A stretch of 64,000 nucleotides of DNA from Sporobacter sp963663605 (GCA_963663605.2 CAXXVF010000002.1:2728001-2792000); one strand, 5' to 3'. Shown: positions 42,536 through 51,144, counted from the first letter of the stretch. The notes: generated by a model from the letters alone, not told the origin. Numbers and translations: made by a program.

Positions 42536-43753
42536 TTACACTATTGCCGCTTTTCGCCCAAGCCCTTTCATGAGTTTCTTTTTTTCCTTCGGGGTGAGCT
42601 TCTGGATATCGTAATCATCCTTACCGTTTAAAAGCAGCGAGGCGATTTCCGACAGGGACTGACTGAGTTTCGATTTTGGGGCGAGTGTTACAAACGGCAT
42701 GCCGCGGTTTAGAGCGGAAACAGCCAGTTTGTAATCGCTTGGGATGCTGGACCAAATAGGGCAGCTTAAGATCTTTTGTACGTCGCCCAGCGTGATGGTA
42801 TTGATTTCCACGGCCCTGTTGACAAGCACCTTGATTTTATCCCGCTGCTGGAGCGACTCAAGTATCGACATGGAAAGCTTTGAGTTTTTCAGCATGGAGA
42901 TATCCAGTCCCGTAACGAACAGCACGGTTGCCGAGCTTTCGATGGCGGTGAGTGTCACCTCGTTGAATGTCGGCGGTGTGTCGACAATTACAAAGTCGTA
43001 ATAGGATCTTAATAGGCTCAATAAGCTTTGTACCTTTTCGGCGGAAACAATATCCGCATATTCCGGACTTTTCGGTGCGCACAGGACATGGACGCCGCTG
43101 GAATGTACGACCATATAGCTTCTCACGGTGTCGATATTGGGCGTTAGAACCTCCTGGACCATCTCGGCGATTGTATCCTTGGGTTCAATATCCATAAAGA
43201 CGTGCACGTCACCGAATTGCAGGTCTAAGTCTATGAGTGCGACCTTCTTTTTGTGGGAGGCCAGTTTTACCGCGAGATTGGTGGCGATGGTTGTTTTGCC
43301 AAGACCGCCCTTGGAGCCGAAGACGGTTATAACCCGGGACATCCACGTCAGGCTGGATTTCTCATTGAGGGCGGCCAGCCGCGTCGTTTCGCTGGTAAAG
43401 ACTGTTTTGATATACTCGGCAAACTTCTTTTCAGAGGTGGGAAATTCCGTCACGTTATGCGCGCCGATTCGGACAGCCTGTTGGAGCGTATCGACGTTCA
43501 TCTGTTCCAGGAGCAGTATGACAAAACTGCGCGGTCTGTGAAGCAATACCCTTTCCGTGAGATTCAGAACATCCATGTCTCCGGCGCCGAGCGTCATAAT
43601 GATAATGTTGGGCGACAGGTTTTCGATCTTGTCCAGAGCTTTGGCGCCACCTGCCGTCTCGCCGATGACAGTGATCTCTTCATCCTGTATAAGCTGCCTC
43701 ATTTTCTGAAGCGTGTTTTCTGATTTGCTGACAAGCAGTACACTGATCTTCAT
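42536..43753 (-). CDS. cpaE: Tad pilus localisation protein TadZ/CpaE with degenerate receiver domain
   Basis: A 405-residue protein with an N-terminal receiver-like domain (about 1-120) and a C-terminal MinD/ParA-like ATPase (VFGSKGGLGKTTIATNL; IVDTPPTFNEV). The position of the phospho-accepting aspartate reads IIIMTLGAGD, with threonine instead, so it is probably a pseudo-receiver as in other CpaE proteins. It is thought to place the pilus machine at its cell site. ATG 43753 with GGAGCG upstream replaces a longer open frame to 43780. Confidence 0.92.
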   Translation of the reverse strand: MKISVLLVSKSENTLQKMRQLIQDEEITVIGETAGGAKALDKIENLSPNIIIMTLGAGDMDVLNLTERVLLHRPRSFVILLLEQMNVDTLQQAVRIGAHNVTEFPTSEKKFAEYIKTVFTSETTRLAALNEKSSLTWMSRVITVFGSKGGLGKTTIATNLAVKLASHKKKVALIDLDLQFGDVHVFMDIEPKDTIAEMVQEVLTPNIDTVRSYMVVHSSGVHVLCAPKSPEYADIVSAEKVQSLLSLLRSYYDFVIVDTPPTFNEVTLTAIESSATVLFVTGLDISMLKNSKLSMSILESLQQRDKIKVLVNRAVEINTITLGDVQKILSCPIWSSIPSDYKLAVSALNRGMPFVTLAPKSKLSQSLSEIASLLLNGKDDYDIQKLTPKEKKKLMKGLGRKAAIV

Positions 43754-43860
43754 TTCTTGCGCTCCGTTTCTGAATACCAAAACATCTGATTTCCAATATG
43801 TTTTGAATTTATCGATTCGACCATTTTCGTCTGACTTGCTCTTGGCACAAGTCGGAAATA

Positions 43861-44580
43861 TCAGTCGGTAATATCCAAAATAGTGATGCCTTCTGAGGCG
43901 ACGGTCTCCGTATCGAGCGGTGACCGGAGTATGGCCCGCAGCAGGCCGTTCGTTTCGGTAAGGCTCAGTGTGACGGCCTGTTCAGGCGTCACTTCGAGCG
44001 TCAGCGTCGTATACGCTTCCGCGCCCGATTCCAGCATGACCTGATCCACGGCCAGGACCAGCGTTTGCTGAAGCAAAAGTCTTGCCTCGGGAATGGTTCT
44101 TATTTCCGTTTCGCCCTGGGCGCTGGAAACAAGCTGTTCCACCTGATACTGGGCGATGATATCCACAAAATCGCCCGGACGTATCATGCATTTGAGACTG
44201 GATGTGTCGTTGACGCCGATTGTTATTGCGCGCATGCCCGGCGTAACCGTATATGCCAGCGAGCCACTGCTGGACGATCCGACTTCAACGAGACGCGAAG
44301 TGACAATCTGTTCGCCTGCGACGATCTCCGACCGGGCCGTCATGCCGATAATATCCGATGCGCTGTTATAGGTCTGTGGCATAACGAGATCAACAGGTAT
44401 AGCGGACAGAATGACCATTTCCGCTGTAATAACAGTGTTTTCAGGAATATTGTAAGCGGCGACAGCCACGTTGGATTTTGGGATCTCGACTGCTTCGGCG
44501 TCGTTTTGGCTTAGATACCAAAATAATACGCCGGCAGTGATCAAAGCCAGAAAGAGTGCCAGAATTTTTATCTTTTTCAT
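43861..44580 (-). CDS. cpaB: Pilus assembly protein CpaB/RcpC (SAF domain)
   Basis: A 239-residue envelope protein with an N-terminal helix (IKILALFLALITAGVLFWYL), a SAF/antifreeze-like domain (VAAYNIPENTVITAEMVILSAIP) and an RcpC-type domain (GMRAITIGVNDTSSLKCMIRPGDFVDIIAQY). In Gram-negatives CpaB works with the secretin; here no secretin exists, so it may contact peptidoglycan. ATG 44580 has GAGGGA upstream. The 179-nt gap to the TadE-like gene shows no recognised element. Confidence 0.9.
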   Translation of the reverse strand: MKKIKILALFLALITAGVLFWYLSQNDAEAVEIPKSNVAVAAYNIPENTVITAEMVILSAIPVDLVMPQTYNSASDIIGMTARSEIVAGEQIVTSRLVEVGSSSSGSLAYTVTPGMRAITIGVNDTSSLKCMIRPGDFVDIIAQYQVEQLVSSAQGETEIRTIPEARLLLQQTLVLAVDQVMLESGAEAYTTLTLEVTPEQAVTLSLTETNGLLRAILRSPLDTETVASEGITILDITD

Positions 44581-44759
44581 AAATCGGTCCCTCACGTCTT
44601 ATAGTGCTGCGCATCGGCAATATCAGCCGCTTTAGTTGTGATATTATAATATGTTTTGGGCCGGAAGCCTGTTGTATTGCGCAGATCGGCGGCCTGCCTG
44701 CATTTAGTCTGAAGATAGTAATCGGATGTTTCACACATATTTATTTGCGTAATCATCCG

Positions 44760-45176
44760 TTATGTTTCAATTCGCATAATACTGGAAGAAGATAACGTGA
44801 CCGCGCTTTTCCCAAGAAGCGTAGATGAAATGCCGGTCAAAAATTCTACAGCCGCCGAGACGGTCACCTGTACCGAATCGTCAACGCCGTCGCTGTCCAT
44901 ATCCAGGCAGGTCAGAGCGACTGCCGTGGAATTAGGCGGCAACTGAGTTGCTTCGCCGAGTACAATGCTTTGCGCTATGGCCTCGTCGTTGTCCGTGCTG
45001 CTGTCGAAAAAATGTATGGAGGTATAACGCGCTGCCTCCCGGACGGCGTTGTTGGCAGATATCTGACAACTATAAAGCCAGCCGAAATCAATGATCGCGC
45101 CGAGAAGAACGACCAGTATTGGCAGTATCAGAGCCAGTTCAACAATGGACTGTCCCTTTTCGCCTTTGAGTTTCAT
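44760..45176 (-). CDS. TadE-like minor pseudopilin
   Basis: A 138-residue TadE-family protein. The N-terminus KGEKGQSIVELALILPILVVLL has the pseudopilin pattern: a glycine at the expected prepilin cleavage site, glutamate at mature position 5 and a hydrophobic helix. ISANNAVREAARYTS is the conserved region after the helix. It likely joins the pilus as a minor component. ATG 45176 has GGAGG upstream. Confidence 0.9.
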   Translation of the reverse strand: MKLKGEKGQSIVELALILPILVVLLGAIIDFGWLYSCQISANNAVREAARYTSIHFFDSSTDNDEAIAQSIVLGEATQLPPNSTAVALTCLDMDSDGVDDSVQVTVSAAVEFLTGISSTLLGKSAVTLSSSSIMRIET

Positions 45177-45203
45177 TTCTGTTTTCCTCCATGAAAAGGG
45201 CGT

Positions 45204-45235
45204 GCCAGACCCCGTCCCAGGGGCCGGGGTCTGGC
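45204..45235 (-). other. Strong GC-rich hairpin between pilin and downstream genes
   Basis: GCCAGACCCCG (45204-45214) pairs with CGGGGTCTGGC (45225-45235), 26 nt downstream of the flp stop codon. No good T-run follows. It may stabilise the pilin mRNA end and attenuate downstream transcription so that pilin is made in excess. Confidence 0.6.
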
Positions 45236-45260
45236 TCGTGGCTATTTTTTGGATATGCTG

Positions 45261-45452
45261 TTATTCGCCTGACGGGCTGGTTGATACCGTGTCAAGCTTG
45301 TCGCCGACACCTTCAAACATTGTTGAGATCTTCGGGCCCAGCAGGAAAATAGCGCCCATGACAACAATCGCAATACCCGCAATAATCAGGCCGTATTCGA
45401 CCATTCCCTGTCCGCTTTCTTCCGTCCTTAACCAATTCATAATACCTTTCAT
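45261..45452 (-). CDS. flp: Flp/Fap-type major pilin
   Basis: A 63-residue prepilin, the usual Flp size. The leader MKGIMNWLRTEESG ends in the glycine cleavage site; the mature protein begins QGMVEYGL with Glu5 and Tyr6, followed by one hydrophobic helix (IIAGIAIVVMGAIFLLG) and a short polar tail. It would be cut by the prepilin peptidase encoded immediately upstream and polymerised by TadA/B/C. The start has GGGGG about 8 nt upstream. Confidence 0.95.
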   Translation of the reverse strand: MKGIMNWLRTEESGQGMVEYGLIIAGIAIVVMGAIFLLGPKISTMFEGVGDKLDTVSTSPSGE

Positions 45453-45562
45453 TTGTTTGTCCCCCTATTTTGAATTTGTGTTTTTTATTATCATTCCAAG
45501 GTTATTGCCCTGAAACGGTTTACATGGATTATTTAGATGACGCGGGCTGCTTATTTCAGCGG

Positions 45563-46225
45563 CTAAAAACCGGTGATGGACGCCAGGATGGCGAATGCGG
45601 TGCCGCCCATCATGAAAGGGCCGAATGCAAGCATGCTTTTCAGTGTCATTTTTTTAGCGATCAGTCCGACGGAACACCAAAGAAGCATCAGCGCGCTCAT
45701 CCCGATAAGTCCGTACATGATATATGGCCAGCTCAAAACGATCCCAATGGCTCCGACGAGCTTCACATCGCCCGCTCCGACCGTTCCCGTACCCAGGAAA
45801 GAACCCAACGTGGTGAAAACGACCATGACTACCATCATGGAAATTATTGCCGGAATGACGGATAGGAATCCAAAAACAGTAACGCGCAGCAGAAGGCCGG
45901 CCAACGCCAGGATCAAAACAGTTTCGTTCGGGATCATATGGGTACGGATGTCGATAATGGTGATTACCAGTGCGTCAAACAGGATAACGGCAAGTAAAAC
46001 GGCCTGAATTACACCGGCGGAAAATGCTCCGGCCGCCGCCCAAAACGCGCCACTTGCAATAAGGCACAGAAGTTTGACCGGGACCGAGGTATATCGCGGA
46101 TCGGCGGGCAGCGTCTTGCCCTTTTTATTGTATTTGTATTCGATCGTTTTCTGAGCGACCGTTGGGACGAACCAACCGGCCAGCAATCCCGCCGCTGCGA
46201 AAACCGAAGCCATCAGTATATTCAT
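45563..46225 (-). CDS. A24-family prepilin peptidase (TadV/CpaA-like)
   Basis: A 220-residue polytopic membrane aspartate protease with two catalytic aspartates visible: IIDIRTHMIP and the GxGD-type GAGDVKL. It processes Flp and TadE prepilins. It has an additional N-terminal segment with the basic loop EYKYNKKGKTLPADPRYT. First gene of the locus, read behind the cyclic-di-GMP riboswitch and terminator. ATG 46225 has AGAGGAG upstream. Confidence 0.92.
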   Translation of the reverse strand: MNILMASVFAAAGLLAGWFVPTVAQKTIEYKYNKKGKTLPADPRYTSVPVKLLCLIASGAFWAAAGAFSAGVIQAVLLAVILFDALVITIIDIRTHMIPNETVLILALAGLLLRVTVFGFLSVIPAIISMMVVMVVFTTLGSFLGTGTVGAGDVKLVGAIGIVLSWPYIMYGLIGMSALMLLWCSVGLIAKKMTLKSMLAFGPFMMGGTAFAILASITGF

Positions 46226-46271
46226 CGTGCGCTCCTCTTACCCGTACCGTCTCCTTGGCGTATTAAACAAA

Positions 46272-46304
46272 AAATGCCCTATCAGACGCTCTGATAGGGC
46301 ATTT
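46272..46304 (-). terminator. Riboswitch-controlled intrinsic terminator
   Basis: On the minus strand AAATGCCCTATCAGA, loop GCG, TCTGATAGGGCATTT, then TTTGTTTAA: a 15-bp stem placed 47 nt before the prepilin peptidase gene and after the aptamer, as expected of an expression platform. Confidence 0.9.
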
Positions 46305-46360
46305 ACTTACGTTAAGACCATTATCAACACGATCGTCAAAACGGACGTTATGTTGATAAA

Positions 46361-46460
46361 CGTCAAAATATCGGCAACTGGCTGTCATAGTAAGTACTTT
46401 AGACCCTATAGCTTTGCGTCCTTATTTTTCAATAAGTTTGCTATTAACAATATTTAATTT
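46361..46460 (-). ncRNA. Cyclic-di-GMP-I (GEMM) riboswitch aptamer
   Basis: Read on the minus strand the aptamer hallmarks appear in order: AAATAT closing strand, AGCAAAC, a hairpin with a GAAA tetraloop (CTTATT-GAAA-AATAAG), GGACGCAAAGC, a GGGTCTAAAG segment, a second stem, ATGACAGCCAGTTGCCG (tetraloop-receptor side) and ATATTT closing P1. This is the conserved layout of the class I cyclic-di-GMP sensor. It sits upstream of the whole Tad pilus operon, with a 9-bp hairpin (46321-46329 with 46351-46359) and then the terminator between aptamer and first gene. Confidence 0.93.
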
Positions 46461-46506
46461 TTAATTTTTAGTTTTCAGAAATTCTCATTTTTTCTGGTAA
46501 TTATCA

Positions 46507-46535
46507 TGTTAACATACGAGAATTTCACTTGTCAA
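46507..46535 (-). promoter_or_regulatory. Candidate promoter of the riboswitch and Tad operon
   Basis: On the minus strand TTGACA (46535-46530), 17 bp, TTAACA (46512-46507). The -35 is perfect and the -10 poor. Transcription from here would enter the aptamer after about 40 nt. Confidence 0.5.
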
Positions 46536-46728
46536 TAAGAAAATAAAAATAAAAGTAAAAATAATGTATGATATAACCGAAAAGTATTTGTGCAAGTTGC
46601 TTTAAAATTGTCGGATTTTGTCAGTAATATAGCATTTCTGATATTATTGATGTTATATCGGGTTTATTCAACCGGGTTCAAAGTTATAGCTGGTTTCCAA
46701 ATTATTATATCAAACATTTTCGGATTTA

Positions 46729-46757
46729 TTGAAATACGCCGCATCGTATTGTAAGAT
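46729..46757 (+). promoter_or_regulatory. Candidate promoter of the FAD oxidoreductase gene
   Basis: TTGAAA (46729-46734), 17 bp, TAAGAT (46752-46757), 38 bp before the start codon. It ends the 570-nt divergent region 46226-46795, whose other half is the riboswitch leader. Confidence 0.5.
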
Positions 46758-46795
46758 TAAATAAAATACCCATACGGGAATAAGGAGGAACCACC

Positions 46796-48397
46796 ATGAA
46801 TCAATATGACGTTGATGTTCTGGTCGTCGGCGGCGGTTGCGCGGGCGTTGCCGCAGGAATCTCGGCGGCACGCAGAGGCCTGCGAACGCTTCTCATCGAA
46901 AACATGAACAATCTGGGCGGCCTGATGACGAACAGTTATGTGACAGGCGTCGCCGGCATGATCGAAGGTCTGTGTAAAGAGCTTCTGGACCGGCTGGATC
47001 AAAAGGGATTTCTTTTCGACACGCCGCATACACCTGCAGTAGATCCTGAAATGTGCAAATTAGAGATGGAGACAATGCTCCTGCAGGCCGGGTGCCGTAT
47101 CCTTTACGGGATCCGTGCCGTAGACGTCGTTATGGATGGAACGAACATCGAAAGCGTCGTCTGCTACTCCAAGTCCGGCCGATGTGAGATCAAAGCCAAT
47201 GTGTTCATCGACGCCTCGGGCGACGCGGACATCGCGGCTTTCGCGGGCGTACCGTGTGAGGTCGGAAACGCCGAGTATATGGGCCTCAATCTGGCGCATA
47301 CGATGGGATACCGCATGTCCAATGTCAACATGAAGGAATACCGCACGGCCAACAAAAAATGGGTCGAGGAGAACAAAGGGTATCCGCAGAACATGTGCAT
47401 GGCCGGAGAGTATATGGACAAAGCGGTCAAAAACGGCGATCTGCCATATCCGATTTTCCCGGGCGGGCTGATTTATCAGGTGCCCGGCACCCCGGACGAA
47501 ATTGCCGATATTACCTTCTGCGTCGGGCACAGCTTCTACAACCACAATCTGGATGTGGAGGACCTGTCCCGTCAAATCGTTGAACAGCATCAGCAGGGGC
47601 TGTGGCTCGAAGCGGCGTTCCGTAAATACGTTCCGGGATTCGAGGGCTGCCGCATATCCGGTATGGGAAGCCTGCCGGGTATCCGGGATTCCCGCCGCAT
47701 CGTAGGCGAATATATCATGAAGGACACGGACATCGCGGGCGCCGTTAAGTTTGACGACAGCATCGCCAAGTTCCCCGAGTTTTATGATACGCACCATCCG
47801 ACGAGCGGCTACTGGGGCTTCAGGCACCACGTCCACTCAAAAGAGCCCATCCCCGGCGCAATCAACTACCCCGAGCCCTGTGACAAGGCGATGCATCCGT
47901 TCTGCCCGCCGGAGGAGGGGAGTTATTCGGCCTATACGAATCCAACCAATTATTGTGAGGTCCCGTACCGCTGTATGGTTCCGCTGAAGATCGACAATCT
48001 TCTGGTCGCGGGCCGCTGCGTCTCGTCCGAATTCCACGCCATGGCGGCGGTGCGTATCATCTCGATCTGCATGTCCACCGGACAAGCCGCCGGTATCGCC
48101 GCCGACCTGTGCCTGAAAGAGGGCGTCCGCCCCAGAGACTTGGACGGCATGAAAGTGCGCCGGGCCATGATCGAAGACGGCGTGCCGCTTGACAAGGCGC
48201 CCGACGGATATTGGGCCTATCTGGCCGAATCGGCCAAAGACGACGCCACGCAGCATGAGTTCGTACGCCTTCGCGGCGACATGATGGGTATCAGGCTGCC
48301 GGACGGAAAGATCACGATGCGGTTCGGGTTTGCCGACAAAAAAGAGGAAGCTGAAGAAGAGCGGCCGGATGATTGGGAACCGGAAGTCATTATGTAG
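46796..48397 (+). CDS. FAD-dependent oxidoreductase
   Basis: A 533-residue flavoprotein of the FAD_oxidored family. The N-terminal dinucleotide-binding motif is VLVVGGGCAGVAAGISAAR, followed by ENMNNLGGLMTNSYVTG. VFIDASGDADIAAFAG is the typical second FAD contact, and NLLVAGRCVSSEFHAMAAVR with the late GQAAGIAADLC completes the pattern. Members oxidise or reduce diverse small molecules and the substrate cannot be predicted. The acidic C-terminal tail (EEAEEERPDDWEPE) is unusual. ATG 46796 has AAGGAGG upstream. Monocistronic. Confidence 0.85.
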   Translation: MNQYDVDVLVVGGGCAGVAAGISAARRGLRTLLIENMNNLGGLMTNSYVTGVAGMIEGLCKELLDRLDQKGFLFDTPHTPAVDPEMCKLEMETMLLQAGCRILYGIRAVDVVMDGTNIESVVCYSKSGRCEIKANVFIDASGDADIAAFAGVPCEVGNAEYMGLNLAHTMGYRMSNVNMKEYRTANKKWVEENKGYPQNMCMAGEYMDKAVKNGDLPYPIFPGGLIYQVPGTPDEIADITFCVGHSFYNHNLDVEDLSRQIVEQHQQGLWLEAAFRKYVPGFEGCRISGMGSLPGIRDSRRIVGEYIMKDTDIAGAVKFDDSIAKFPEFYDTHHPTSGYWGFRHHVHSKEPIPGAINYPEPCDKAMHPFCPPEEGSYSAYTNPTNYCEVPYRCMVPLKIDNLLVAGRCVSSEFHAMAAVRIISICMSTGQAAGIAADLCLKEGVRPRDLDGMKVRRAMIEDGVPLDKAPDGYWAYLAESAKDDATQHEFVRLRGDMMGIRLPDGKITMRFGFADKKEEAEEERPDDWEPEVIM

Positions 48398-48447
48398 AAG
48401 CTAAACCCGGGCTCAGAGATATCCTGTATAAACACATACATGAACAA

Positions 48448-48478
48448 AAAGCCGTAGGCGCAGCGCGCCTTCGGCTTT
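48448..48478. terminator. Intrinsic terminator
   Basis: AAAGCCGTAGGCGC (48448-48461) and GCGCCTTCGGCTTT (48465-48478), one mismatch, followed by CTTGTTTG. Lies between convergent genes. Confidence 0.75.
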
Positions 48479-48538
48479 CTTGTTTGATTTATCGGGATTT
48501 GAAAAAACAGGACTATGCAAAAATACGGCGGATCAATT

Positions 48539-48745
48539 TCACGGCGTGTCTTCCTCCAGCCACGGTATTTCCAGATGCAGGCTGTTGTCTTCATCATACA
48601 CGATGTATTGGCGCAATCCGAAAAACAAGGATACCGTCAATATAATCACCGCAACGATCAAAGACAGCAGAACCGTTAAAATGATTTTAAGCGGCCGGCC
48701 GCTTCTGTACGTTTTGGGATATCCGCGTTTTAAGGAGCGTTTCAT
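48539..48745 (-). CDS. Small single-pass membrane protein, function unknown
   Basis: A 68-residue protein with a basic N-terminus (MKRSLKRGYPKTYRSGR), one long hydrophobic helix (about 20-46) and an acidic tail ending WLEEDTP. The ATG lies 3 nt after the rpiB stop codon with GCAGG upstream, so it is probably translated with rpiB. The orientation is likely inside-positive, tail outside. No family was recognised. Confidence 0.6.
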   Translation of the reverse strand: MKRSLKRGYPKTYRSGRPLKIILTVLLSLIVAVIILTVSLFFGLRQYIVYDEDNSLHLEIPWLEEDTP

Positions 48746-48748
48746 GAC

Positions 48749-49189
48749 TTACCTGCTTTTCTCCAACGCGCCGAACAACGCGATGCGGCGCGCGTGACGT
48801 CCGCCGTCGAAAGACGTATTGAGGAACGTGTCGAGTATTTTCAGCGCCGGCCCCGGGCCGATAACGCGCCCGCCGAGGACGAGGATATTCGCGTCGTTAT
48901 GCCGCCGAGTCATTTCGGCGGAAAAAACGTCGGCGCACAGCGCGGCGCGGATGCCGGATATTTTGTTGGCGGCCATCGACATGCCGATGCCCGTTCCGCA
49001 GATCAAAACGCCCTTTTCGCATTCGCCCGAAGCGACGGCGCGGGAAACAGCTTCCGCGATAACGGGATAATCACAGCTGTCCTCCGTAAACGTCCCGAAA
49101 TTTTTGTAGGTGCATTCCTTTTCATCGAGATAACCGATCACATCCCGCATCAGGCCGAAACCGCCGTGGTCGCATCCAAGCGCTATCAT
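48749..49189 (-). CDS. rpiB: Ribose-5-phosphate isomerase B
   Basis: A 146-residue RpiB/LacAB-family sugar-phosphate isomerase interconverting ribose 5-phosphate and ribulose 5-phosphate. Motifs: MIALGCDHGGFGL at the start, DYPVIAEAVSRAV, LICGTGIGMSMAANK with the catalytic Cys, and RRHNDANILVLGGRVIG. ATG 49189 has GGGAGG 7 nt upstream; the longer frame to 49252 is untranslated leader. It lies 50 nt after the glycosyltransferase gene on the same strand. Confidence 0.94.
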   Translation of the reverse strand: MIALGCDHGGFGLMRDVIGYLDEKECTYKNFGTFTEDSCDYPVIAEAVSRAVASGECEKGVLICGTGIGMSMAANKISGIRAALCADVFSAEMTRRHNDANILVLGGRVIGPGPALKILDTFLNTSFDGGRHARRIALFGALEKSR

Positions 49190-49239
49190 TGTGTTACCTC
49201 CCGCATTATATGAAAATATACTTTGAATTAGAAATACGC

Positions 49240-51144
49240 TTAAAAAGGCCACATGGGCGGGATCCAGCGCAGGAAGTACTTCGTATAGACTTCGGACGCC
49301 GGGACGCCGGTTAAAACCGGATAAAAAGCACCGAACAGCACGACGGCGCTGCCTGTGAGACCGAAAACGGCGTGTTTAAACCGTCCAAGTCTGCGTTCCC
49401 AGATCGTATTGAGCACGTGTGAAAGCGCCAGAACTAAAAACAGTACGCTCGGGAAGTAATGGTAGATGAATACGACGCGTGAGATGAGTATCCAGGGCCC
49501 GATTTGTGACAGGTAGCCGATGAGGATGAAGAGCGCTTTTCCGTCGTTGAATCTGACAAAACGGCACCCCATGGAAATTATCGCCAAAAAGCCGCCCCAC
49601 CAGACAATAGGGTTGCCGAAAGCGGCAAAAGACGATTTAAGGCCGCCGCCCAACGAGGAATCCCTGAAGTAAAGGATGGGGCGTGCGTCCAGGATCCACT
49701 GCCACCAGGCTGACGAATAACTGTGCGTGGCTACCAGCTGACTGTGGTAGCTGAACATGAATTTCTGGTTTTCCCAGATCATTGTGTAATAATCCGGATC
49801 CCACAGCATGCCGTCTTTGATGCGCATCCCCGCGATCCGTCCGTTTTGAATATAGCTCAGGCAGTAAATGACGAGAGGGACGGCAAGATAAAACAGTAAG
49901 GAGAGAGCCAACGTTTTAAAAAGGAGTTTTTTAAAACCGGGTATGTCGTTTTCGTCGTAGACTTTCCGGCACCAGATGAGATGCACGACATAGAGCGCCA
50001 GAAGCCCGATGCCCGCATATATGACGATCCACTTGCAGGCGCAGCCGATACCGAAAAACAACCCGGACAGCGCCAGCGGCGCAAGTTTTTCTTTAAACGG
50101 CGTTTCCGGGTCCAGCGTGACGTAGCGGTACATGAAGAAATACGACAGCAGGATAAAGAATACCCCGTAAGTATCTATGGTCGCGATGCGCGTCTGCACA
50201 AAATGCATGAAATCAAAACCGAACAGGATCGTCCCGCACGTGGCGATCACGGTTTTCCCGAACATGTTTTTCAGGAAAATATACAGGATCGGCAGCATGG
50301 CCACGCCGAACAAAACGCCCATAAAGCGCCAGCCGAAGGGCACCATGCCGAAAAGGCTGATCCCGATGGATATGATCAGTTTTCCCAGCGGCGGGTGCGT
50401 CGTTTCATAAATCCGCTCACCCTGAAGGCTTTCATAAGCCGTACGTCCGTGGTAGATCTCGTCGAAGTACATGCTGTTCATATAGCTCGGCGCTTCAGGT
50501 ACGAGATTTTGTTCGTCGAAAAGCGCATACGCGTCGCAGGAGATCTCCTCATAGGGAATAAGGGTGCCGAATTTTGTATACAGGGCGATCTCGCCCAGTT
50601 CGATCGGCGTATCGTAAGCCGTTATACGGATATACTGCGTCGAAAGGTTGTCCGGATTGAGGGTGGCGTACAGCCACTTGAACAGGTCGGAGTGCGGCTG
50701 GTCCATTTCGGATTCTTCATTTTCTGCCGGATACTGCCGCTGCCAGTTGACGCCGTCGTGGGAGAGTTCCAGATCATAATGCCCGACCCACAGGCCGGTA
50801 TAATACATGAGTGAGCCGATGTCCGTCGGTTCGTCAAGCGTAATGGTAACGGTTTTGCTGCCCGTCTCGAAACGGTAAAAGCTTTGCGGCGCCGTCATGT
50901 CGCCAAGCTTAAAAAAACCGAGAAACGCGCATACAAGCGTAATAATAACGATCGGCAGCAGGTCGCGCCGCTCCATCGGGTGGCGTGTAAACGTCATGGT
51001 AAACCGAGGCTTCTCGATCATCCAGGTAATCCATTCGGTTGTACCCGCCAAAGGCCGCGACGCCCGCCGGTAGTACCAGAAAAAAAGCATCAGGCAGGAC
51101 ACGGTAATAACAGGAAAAACAAATGTCACATAGGAATAATACAA
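49240..51144 (-). CDS. PMT-type membrane glycosyltransferase (GT39-like) with an inserted beta domain
   Basis: A 634-residue polytopic membrane protein with about ten helices. MYFDEIYHGRTAYE with the Asp-Glu pair and THPPLGKLIISIGISLFG match the first extracytoplasmic loop of PMT/GT-C mannosyltransferases, which transfer a sugar from a polyprenyl-phosphate donor to a protein outside the membrane. Between helix 2 and this loop, about 120 residues (YRFETGSKTVTITLDEP ... QYIRITAYDTPIELGEIALY) look like a discoidin/F5-8C-like carbohydrate-binding beta domain, an uncommon insert. TTG 51144 is preferred because GGAGG lies 8 nt upstream; ATG 51162 has only a weak site. Acceptor protein unknown. Confidence 0.8.
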   Translation of the reverse strand: MYYSYVTFVFPVITVSCLMLFFWYYRRASRPLAGTTEWITWMIEKPRFTMTFTRHPMERRDLLPIVIITLVCAFLGFFKLGDMTAPQSFYRFETGSKTVTITLDEPTDIGSLMYYTGLWVGHYDLELSHDGVNWQRQYPAENEESEMDQPHSDLFKWLYATLNPDNLSTQYIRITAYDTPIELGEIALYTKFGTLIPYEEISCDAYALFDEQNLVPEAPSYMNSMYFDEIYHGRTAYESLQGERIYETTHPPLGKLIISIGISLFGMVPFGWRFMGVLFGVAMLPILYIFLKNMFGKTVIATCGTILFGFDFMHFVQTRIATIDTYGVFFILLSYFFMYRYVTLDPETPFKEKLAPLALSGLFFGIGCACKWIVIYAGIGLLALYVVHLIWCRKVYDENDIPGFKKLLFKTLALSLLFYLAVPLVIYCLSYIQNGRIAGMRIKDGMLWDPDYYTMIWENQKFMFSYHSQLVATHSYSSAWWQWILDARPILYFRDSSLGGGLKSSFAAFGNPIVWWGGFLAIISMGCRFVRFNDGKALFILIGYLSQIGPWILISRVVFIYHYFPSVLFLVLALSHVLNTIWERRLGRFKHAVFGLTGSAVVLFGAFYPVLTGVPASEVYTKYFLRWIPPMWPF

